Origin: JBHHZI01 sp046757965
GTDB lineage: Bacteria > Acidobacteriota > Polarisedimenticolia > SMYD01
Direction: 5' to 3'
Length of the DNA: 11,469 bases
Assembly (NCBI GenBank): GCA_046757965.1
Contig: JBHHZI010000107.1
Location: 1 to 11,469, forward strand
Part shown: piece after piece, positions 6,551 through 11,469 of the stretch
Numbering within the stretch: the first letter of the stretch is position 1
How the letters are laid out: each line of letters begins with the position of its first letter
Position numbers and translations under genes: made by a program
The notes under the pieces: model-generated
The model's database searches: none
What the model was told of the DNA's origin: nothing
What the model saw: the letters and a program-made list of their open reading frames with translations, nothing else

Positions 6551-6600
6551 GCCGGGCGGGGGCGCGGTCCACGCCTGCGGGGCGTGCGGAACTGCCCGGC
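6551..6600. repeat. Nested inverted repeats between ald and the cupin gene
   Basis: Outer arms GCCGGGC (6551-6557) and GCCCGGC (6594-6600) are perfectly complementary. Inside them lies a second stem, CACGCC (6570-6575) with GGCGTG (6581-6586) and a 5-base loop. It lies downstream of the ald stop and upstream of the cupin start. It may be the ald transcription end or a structured leader of the cupin message. No T-run follows on the minus strand, only ATATTC, so a classical terminator is not shown. Confidence 0.4.
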
Positions 6601-6621
6601 GCGGCGTCTGCGATCCGGCGC

Positions 6622-7728
6622 TTACGGAGCAAACGGCGTGCAGGGCAGGGAGAAGGTGTCGGCCACGGCGCGGTTGGTGAGGGTGCCGTTGCGCACGTTG
6701 ACGGCATGCCCGAGGCCCGGGTCGTCACGACAGGCGGCGTCCAGGCCGGCGGTGGCGATACGCAGGGCGTAGGGCAGGGTGACGTTGCACAGCGCGTAGG
6801 TGCTGGTGCGTCCCACGGCGCCGGGCATGTTCGCCACGCAGTAGTGCACGACACGCTCGACGATGTAGGTCGGGTCCTCGTGAGTGGTCGGGTGAGTGGT
6901 TTCGACGCAGCCACCCTGGTCGACCGCCACATCGATGATGACGCTGCCCGGCTTCATCAGGGCGAGGTCGGACTCGCGCACCAGCACGGGAGCCCGGGCG
7001 CCCTCGATGAGCACCGCGCCGATGAGCAGGTCCGCACGGGCGATCTGATCGAGAATGCTGTGGCGGTCGCTGTAGAGGGTGTTGACGTTGGGCGGCATGA
7101 TGTCTTCCAGGTAGCGCAGACGGTCGACATTGATGTCGAGGATCGAGACGTTGGCCTGCAGCCCCGCGGCGATTTGGGCCGCATTCTTGCCGACGATGCC
7201 GCCCCCGAGAATGACGATATCCGCCGGCGGCACGCCGGGCACACCGCCCAGGAGGATGCCCCGGCCCTCCTGGGGCCGCTCGAGGTACTTGGCACCCTCC
7301 TGCACACTCATGCGACCGGCCACCTCGCTCATCGGCGTGAGGCAGGGCAGGTCGCCGTGGGGGCCGCGAAGCGTCTCGTAGGCCACCGCGGTGACGCCGC
7401 TGTCGAGTACCGCACGGGTCAGCGCCTCGTCGGCGGCAAAATGGAAGTAGGTGAAGACGATCTGTTCGGGCCGCAGGTGCGGCCACTCCTCCGGGACGGG
7501 TTCCTTGACCTTGATGATCATCTCCGCGCCGCTCCAGATATCCTCGGCGGTCGGGACGATGCGCGCGCCATTGCTCTCGTACAGGTCGTCGGGGATGCCG
7601 CTGCCGACCCCGGCGCCGGCCTGCACGAGCACCGTGTGGCCGGCCTGGGTCAGTTCCTGCGCCCCGACGGGACGGAGCGCGACCCGGTACTCGTCCGTCT
7701 TGATCTCCTTCGGCACTCCGATGATCAT
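6622..7728 (-). CDS. ald: Alanine dehydrogenase
   Basis: This enzyme catalyses the NAD-dependent, reversible deamination of L-alanine to pyruvate and ammonia in the cytoplasm. The 368-residue length matches the family (about 370), and the key residues fall at the usual numbers: Arg15 in DEYRVAL, Lys75 in IKVKEP, His96 in TYFHFAAD, Asp198 in SILDIN after the nucleotide-binding ILGGGIVG (173-180), and Asp270 in IDVAVDQGG. The C-terminal helix region with VANMPGAVGRTST is also typical. The start at 7728 (MIIGVPKEIK) is chosen because it matches the family N-terminus and is preceded by a purine-rich GGGGAGA; the open frame further upstream does not look coding. It ends with TAA, unlike its TGA-terminated neighbours. 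It is divergent from the alcohol dehydrogenase gene with 59 bases between the starts, so the two promoters must be closely packed or overlapping. Confidence 0.97.
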   Translation of the reverse strand: MIIGVPKEIKTDEYRVALRPVGAQELTQAGHTVLVQAGAGVGSGIPDDLYESNGARIVPTAEDIWSGAEMIIKVKEPVPEEWPHLRPEQIVFTYFHFAADEALTRAVLDSGVTAVAYETLRGPHGDLPCLTPMSEVAGRMSVQEGAKYLERPQEGRGILLGGVPGVPPADIVILGGGIVGKNAAQIAAGLQANVSILDINVDRLRYLEDIMPPNVNTLYSDRHSILDQIARADLLIGAVLIEGARAPVLVRESDLALMKPGSVIIDVAVDQGGCVETTHPTTHEDPTYIVERVVHYCVANMPGAVGRTSTYALCNVTLPYALRIATAGLDAACRDDPGLGHAVNVRNGTLTNRAVADTFSLPCTPFAP

Positions 7729-7787
7729 CAGTGTCTCCCCTCGACGCCGGTCGGCAGTGGCCGGCATTTCACCATCGTGGGGTCGGG

Positions 7788-8783
7788 ATGGCAAGGGTCA
7801 TGCAGGCCATGGTGCTGGAGGAGATCGGAGGCCCGCTGCGGCGGCGGGAGCGGCGGCCGGCCGCTCTCGGACCCGGCGCCGTGCGTCTGACCGTCCGGGC
7901 CTGTGGCGTCTGTCGCACGGACCTGCACCTGCTCGACGGAGACCTCCCGGACATCCCGCTGCCGCGCATTCCCGGTCATGAGATCGTGGGTGTGGTGGAG
8001 GCGGTGGGGGAGGGGGTCGCCACGCCACGGGTCGGAGAGCGCGTCGGCGTGGGCTGGCTGGGAACGACGTGCGGGACCTGCGCCTACTGTGCCTCGGGGC
8101 GGGAGAACCTGTGTCCGACGGCTTCCTTCACCGGCTACCAGCTCGACGGCGGTTTCGCGGAGCAGGTGGTGGTGGCGGCGCGGGCCTGCTTCGCGCTGCC
8201 GGATCCGTTCGACGATCTGCATGCCGCGCCGCTGCTGTGTGCCGGTCTCATCGGGCACCGGGCGCTCACCCGGGCGGGCGAGGCTCGCCGGCTGGGCCTG
8301 TTCGGTTTCGGGGCGGCGGCGCATCTCATCACCCAGGTCGCGGTGCAGGCGGGCCGTGAGGTGTACGCCTTCACGCGGCCGGGTGATGTGGATCGCCAGG
8401 CCTTCGCGCGCTCGCTGGGCGCCTGCTGGGCCGGCGGCAGTGATGAGACGGCGCCGGAGCCGCTGGATGCGGCCCTGCTGTTCGCGCCGGTGGGCGCGCT
8501 GGTGCCGGTGGCCCTGCGGCAGGTGGCTCCCGGCGGTGTGGTCGTCTGCGCCGGCATTCACATGAGTGCCGTCCCGGCCTTCCCCTATGAACTGCTCTGG
8601 GGGGAGCGCACCGTCTGCTCCGTGGCCAACCTCACCCGGCAGGATGGCATCGACTTCCTGCGGCGGGCCGCCGGTGCCGACCTGCGCCCGAGCGTGCGGC
8701 GTTATGGCCTCACGGCAGCCAACGAGGCCCTGGCGGATCTGCGCGCGGGACGGTTCACCGGCGCCGCCGTGCTGGTGCCATGA
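7788..8783 (+). CDS. Zinc-dependent alcohol dehydrogenase (MDR superfamily)
   Basis: A 331-residue medium-chain dehydrogenase. It probably oxidises an alcohol or reduces an aldehyde with NAD(P) in the cytoplasm; the true substrate is not shown. Catalytic zinc ligands are Cys42 in CGVCRTD, His64-Glu65 in PGHEIVG, and Cys151 in LLCAGLIG. The structural zinc lobe has four cysteines (95, 98, 101 and 109) in TCGTCAYCASGRENLC. The Rossmann turn is LFGFGAAAHL. The overall pattern (TGYQLDGGFAEQ, EVYAFTRPGD, CAGIHMSAVP) fits the 'CAD2-like' zinc alcohol dehydrogenases rather than threonine or sorbitol dehydrogenases. The start is uncertain: ATG 7788 has a G-rich upstream region, while ATG 7800 gives MQAMVLEE, closer to the usual N-terminus, but its purine run is too near. 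Its stop overlaps the start of the following oxidase remnant in ATGA (8780-8783). Confidence 0.9.
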   Translation: MARVMQAMVLEEIGGPLRRRERRPAALGPGAVRLTVRACGVCRTDLHLLDGDLPDIPLPRIPGHEIVGVVEAVGEGVATPRVGERVGVGWLGTTCGTCAYCASGRENLCPTASFTGYQLDGGFAEQVVVAARACFALPDPFDDLHAAPLLCAGLIGHRALTRAGEARRLGLFGFGAAAHLITQVAVQAGREVYAFTRPGDVDRQAFARSLGACWAGGSDETAPEPLDAALLFAPVGALVPVALRQVAPGGVVVCAGIHMSAVPAFPYELLWGERTVCSVANLTRQDGIDFLRRAAGADLRPSVRRYGLTAANEALADLRAGRFTGAAVLVP

Positions 8784-9241
8784 GCGGGTCCTCGCCGCAC
8801 GTCGTGGTGGTGGGCGCCGGCGTGCTGGGAAGCTGGGCCGCGCTGTGGCGGGAAGATCTGACGCGCTGGCATCTGCCGCTGTTCCTGCGCTGCGGGGTGC
8901 TGTGGATGGGCCGTGAGGGCGAGCCGTTTGAGCCGACGGCCGGCGACCGGACGCCGTCCGGCGCGGCGCGCAAGAGGGCCCGCGCCTGCGTGGCGGACCG
9001 CTTCCCGGGCCTGCGCCAGGCGACTCTGCGCGAGGCCACGGTCTGCCCCTACACGATCTCATCCGACCGGTCGTATCTGCTCGACCGGCATCGGGATGCC
9101 GGGAATGTCTGGCTGCTCGGTGCCGGGTCCGAGCATGCCTTCAAGAGCGGACCGGCGCTGGGGGAATGGGCCGCGCGGATGGTCCTGGAGCGCTGCGACG
9201 CGGATCCGGAGGTGGCCCTGGTACGACCGGCCCGATCGCGC
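8780..9241 (+). pseudogene. Remnant of an FAD-dependent amine/sarcosine oxidase (DAO family) with two internal deletions
   Basis: The start ATG overlaps the alcohol dehydrogenase stop (ATGA), as in a translationally coupled operon. The frame gives VVVVGAGVLGSWAAL, the FAD-binding GxGxxG of a DAO-family oxidase, then jumps to a mid-domain segment (LPLFLRCGVLWMGREGEPF), and then to the C-terminal part (RFPGLRQATLREATVCPYTISSDRSYLLDRH, later AFKSGPALGEW). These pieces total about 150 residues, whereas the family is about 370-400. The acidic residue that binds the FAD ribose and most of the substrate domain are absent. Both deletions keep the frame. The frame has no stop until 10001-10003, deep inside the antisense of miaE, so the natural end is also lost; the end given here is where recognisable sequence fades. 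The protein is unlikely to bind FAD normally. Exact breakpoints need an alignment. Confidence 0.75.
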
Positions 9242-9310
9242 GCGGGCGGGTCCGGGCAGGTGGGGAGGAGCCTGAGTCGCTCGGGTCCACGTGGATCGGG
9301 GCTGGCCGGA

Positions 9311-9976
9311 TCAGTGCATGCGGGGGAGAAGCGGCCGCTGCAGGATGAGTTCGGCTTCCCGCCGGGCGACGGCAGACAACCGTTTCCGCACGCGGCTGGC
9401 AGGATACAGCGAGCCGGCCAGGTCACGGAACAGCTCCCAGTGGCGCGCCTCGGCGACGGCCAGGCGCGCGTAGAACGCACCCAGTTCCCCGTCGCCACCG
9501 GGGCGAGGGGACAGGGCGCCGGCCAGGAGACGGAAGCGTTCGCAGGAGCGGGCCTCGACCAGGGCCGCTGCCAGCAGCAGGTCGCCGGGGGCGCCGAGAC
9601 CGTCGCTGTCCTCGCAGCAGAGGGCCCGCACGGCGCGGACATAGCCGTCCGGCTCGGGCCGGCCGTAGGCACCGCCGCGGGCCTCGATGCGGGCCAGCAC
9701 GTCGCGCCGGTGACGCACCTCTTCCTGGGCCAGGGCCAGCAGCGGCGAAAACAGCGTGACGTGCTGCGGAAAGCGCCCCACCAGGGCCAGGGCGGCGCAG
9801 GCGGCCTTCTGCTCGCAGTGGGCGTGATCCGCCAGCAGGCGGTCGAGGTCGCCACAGGCCACCGCCACCCAGCCCGGCGGGGTCGGCGCCAGCAGCGGCA
9901 GGCCGTCCAGTGGCTCGACCCGGTGGGGAGGCGGGGCCGTGCGGCCGGCGCCATCCTGCGCCGGGGGCGATGGCAT
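9311..9976 (-). CDS. miaE: tRNA-(ms2io6A)-hydroxylase-like diiron protein
   Basis: MiaE hydroxylates the isopentenyl side chain of ms2i6A37 in tRNAs that read U-starting codons. The 221-residue product is a ferritin-like helix bundle with all expected diiron ligands: Glu55 in HAHCEQKAA, Glu86 and His89 in EEVRH, Glu141 in EARSCERF, and Glu176 with His179 in EARHWELF. A proline-rich leader of about 35 residues precedes the bundle. The ATG at 9976 comes one base after the speE stop (9978-9980) and has no clear ribosome-binding site of its own, so translation probably depends on ribosomes ending at speE. An open frame continues upstream inside speE but has no family resemblance. Other ferritin-like oxidases share the fold, yet the motif set is specific enough to favour MiaE. 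Confidence 0.88.
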   Translation of the reverse strand: MPSPPAQDGAGRTAPPPHRVEPLDGLPLLAPTPPGWVAVACGDLDRLLADHAHCEQKAACAALALVGRFPQHVTLFSPLLALAQEEVRHRRDVLARIEARGGAYGRPEPDGYVRAVRALCCEDSDGLGAPGDLLLAAALVEARSCERFRLLAGALSPRPGGDGELGAFYARLAVAEARHWELFRDLAGSLYPASRVRKRLSAVARREAELILQRPLLPRMH

Positions 9977-9977
9977 C

Positions 9978-10958
9978 TCAGTCGGTGCCAAGGGAGGAGG
10001 TGAGGTCGCGCAGCGGGCGGGCCCGCCGGTCGAAGGAGGCGAACGGGTCCTCGCCATCGCAGGCGCGGCGGGCGAAGGTGGGCAGGGCAAAGGCCGCCCG
10101 GTGAATCGCCGGGTTGTAATACCGGGTCGTGCGCGCGATGGCCGCCGCGCGGTCGCCATCGGAGACGTCCGGCGGGCCCGGTTCGTGGCTCGCATACGAC
10201 CAGCTCCACATGCCGCTCTGATAGGTGGGAATGAACCCGACGTACGGCGCCACGTGGGCGAAGGCCTGGCGCTGCTGGTGAAAGATCGACCCGACCAGTT
10301 GCGGGGTCCAGGCGGGGGATTCGGTCTGTGCCGTGAGCACGCCGGTCGGCTTCAGGGCACGGGCCGCCTGCCGGTAGAAGTCGGCCATGAACAGCGGAAT
10401 GGCCGGGCCGACCGGGTCGGTGCTGTCGATGATGATGAGGTCGAAGACCCCGGTCTGGTTGCGCAGGAACGCGGCCCCGTCCTCGAACAGCACCTCGGCG
10501 CGGGGATCGGCCAGGGCCGGCGTCACCCAGTCGAACCAGGCCTCGCAGACGCGCGTGACGCGCTCGTCGATCTCGCACAGCACGGCGCGCTCGATGCCCG
10601 GGTGGCGCAGGACCTCCCGCAGACAGCCGCAATCGCCGCCGCCGATGATCAGAACGGTCTTCGGGTCGACCAGGCTGCACAGCGGCACGTGGGTGAGCAT
10701 CTCGTGGTAGACGAACTCGTCGCGCTGCGTGAGCATGACCAGGTCGTCGATGGCCAGCAGGCGCCCGAAGAACGGCGTGTCATACACCGTGATCTTCTGG
10801 TACGGGGAGGCTTCCTCGTGCAGGCGGCGGGTGACGCGGAAGGCCAGGCGCGTGGCCTCGGGGTGTTCCTCGAAGAACCAGGTGCCGTCGAAGTGGCCGC
10901 CGGCCACGGCCTCGTCGATGGCGTCGGGCGGCGGCGGGGCGGAGTGTTTCTGGGCCAT
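9978..10958 (-). CDS. speE: Polyamine aminopropyltransferase (spermidine synthase)
   Basis: SpeE transfers the aminopropyl group of decarboxylated SAM to putrescine (or a related amine), forming spermidine in the cytoplasm. The 326-residue protein has the N-terminal beta-strand domain (TVYDTPFFGRLLAIDDLVMLTQRDEFVYHEM), the cofactor-binding GGGDCGCLREVLRH (106-119), the acidic CEIDERV strand end, and the catalytic DSTDPVGPA with Asp178 and Asp181. The aromatic TYQSGMWSW follows. GGGGAGG (10964-10970) lies 5 bases before the ATG at 10958, which settles the start. The gene is 56 bases downstream of speD, its supplier of decarboxylated SAM, and one base upstream of miaE. The position after GGGD is Cys where many homologues have Gly; this varies in the family. 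Amine specificity is not certain from sequence alone. Confidence 0.95.
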   Translation of the reverse strand: MAQKHSAPPPPDAIDEAVAGGHFDGTWFFEEHPEATRLAFRVTRRLHEEASPYQKITVYDTPFFGRLLAIDDLVMLTQRDEFVYHEMLTHVPLCSLVDPKTVLIIGGGDCGCLREVLRHPGIERAVLCEIDERVTRVCEAWFDWVTPALADPRAEVLFEDGAAFLRNQTGVFDLIIIDSTDPVGPAIPLFMADFYRQAARALKPTGVLTAQTESPAWTPQLVGSIFHQQRQAFAHVAPYVGFIPTYQSGMWSWSYASHEPGPPDVSDGDRAAAIARTTRYYNPAIHRAAFALPTFARRACDGEDPFASFDRRARPLRDLTSSLGTD

Positions 10959-11014
10959 GGGAGCCTCCCCGGACCGGGTTCGGTGTCTGAGTGGCCGAGC
11001 CCGCGAGGCGCGGC

Positions 11015-11446
11015 TCAGACAGCGGTGAGTTCGCGCTCGGGCACCAGGCGCGTGATGATCTTGATGTCGTCGGGTAGCGGCATGGTGTTGCCGTCGAGGT
11101 CTGCCGGCAGCCCGCGCAGGATCTCCTGGACCCGCCAGCCCTCGGCCGACAGGTCGCGGCGGATCTGGCCGAACCCGGGCCGTGGGTCGAGACCGCCGCA
11201 GGTGTAGATGTCCACCGCCACGTAGCGGTACTCCGGCCAGGTGTGCACCGACAGGTGCGACTCGGAGATGACGACCGTGCCGCTGACGCCCTGGGGCGTG
11301 AAGCGGTGAAAGGTGTCGCCCATGACCGTGGCGCCGATGCGCTGCGCCGCCTCGAGCATCGTCTGGCGGATGCTCTCCACGTCGTTCAGGACGGTGCTGT
11401 CGCACCGGTAGAATTCGGCGATCAGGTGACGCCCGATGGTCTTCAC
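11015..11446 (-). CDS. speD: S-adenosylmethionine decarboxylase proenzyme
   Basis: SpeD decarboxylates SAM to give the aminopropyl donor for SpeE. The 143-residue protein is of the short bacterial/archaeal (class 1B) type, which cleaves itself between Glu62 and Ser63 in SESHLSVHTWPE; Ser63 becomes the pyruvoyl group. His68 and Cys83 (YTCGG) are in the expected catalytic places, the same numbers as in the Thermotoga enzyme as I recall it. The N-terminus GRHLIAEFYRCD is typical. The start is a GTG preceded by TTGGAG about 8 bases upstream, and it matches the usual family beginning. The promoter of the speD-speE-miaE run would lie beyond the right edge of the window. Confidence 0.95.
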   Translation of the reverse strand: MKTIGRHLIAEFYRCDSTVLNDVESIRQTMLEAAQRIGATVMGDTFHRFTPQGVSGTVVISESHLSVHTWPEYRYVAVDIYTCGGLDPRPGFGQIRRDLSAEGWRVQEILRGLPADLDGNTMPLPDDIKIITRLVPERELTAV

Positions 11447-11469
11447 CGCGCTGCTCCAAGATGGCGGCC

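Noticed and set aside
9242..10003. Continuation of the oxidase-remnant frame to a stop at 10001-10003
   Set aside because: The sequence loses all family resemblance after about 9241 and runs antisense through the whole of miaE. It is a lack of stop codons in GC-rich DNA, not a real C-terminus.

Overview
The window is a stretch of GC-rich bacterial chromosome, densely coded with mostly short intergenic gaps. The gene content suggests a proteobacterium, probably a gammaproteobacterium: a short GloA-type glyoxalase I, a tRNA-Pro gene with encoded CCA, an outer-membrane-type lipoprotein signal, MiaE and a bacterial SpeD/SpeE pair. This is inference; nothing in the window fixes the genus. No mobile element, CRISPR array or rRNA was seen.

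Layout. (1) The left end holds the last codons of a plus-strand gene with a TPR-like tail (1-114), facing a minus-strand membrane-anchored SGNH/GDSL hydrolase (185-1660). (2) Divergent from the hydrolase is a plus-strand run: an unrecognised exported protein (1723-2556), glyoxalase I (2608-2979), tRNA-Pro(UGG) (3044-3120), a predicted lipoprotein with a methyltransferase fold (3275-4111), and a membrane-anchored protein with a beta-repeat tail (4192-5202). (3) A minus-strand run follows, read from right to left: alanine dehydrogenase (6622-7728), a small cupin (6108-6485), and a DUF3179 protein (5225-6061) interrupted by one in-frame TGA. (4) Divergent from alanine dehydrogenase is a plus-strand zinc alcohol dehydrogenase (7788-8783), coupled by ATGA overlap to the remnant of an FAD-dependent amine oxidase (8780 to about 9241). 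(5) The right end is a minus-strand polyamine/tRNA-modification operon speD-speE-miaE (11446 down to 9311).

The main discovery is the DUF3179 gene. Its frame is open on both sides of the TGA at 5828-5830, and family-like sequence continues straight across it. The TGA stands where the family has the first Cys of a CxxC motif, giving U-A-V-C. Twelve bases after it comes a perfect 9-bp hairpin with the loop GGUCU, in the position and form of a bacterial SECIS element. The simplest reading is a selenocysteine-containing DUF3179 protein of 278 residues, not a pseudogene or two short ORFs. The genes for selenocysteine insertion (selA, selB, selC, selD) would lie elsewhere.

How the genes work together: SpeD supplies decarboxylated SAM to SpeE, and miaE begins one base after the speE stop, so polyamine synthesis and tRNA hydroxylation are probably co-expressed. 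Alanine dehydrogenase, the cupin and the selenoprotein candidate are co-oriented but separated by 136 and 46 bases; a shared function is not shown.
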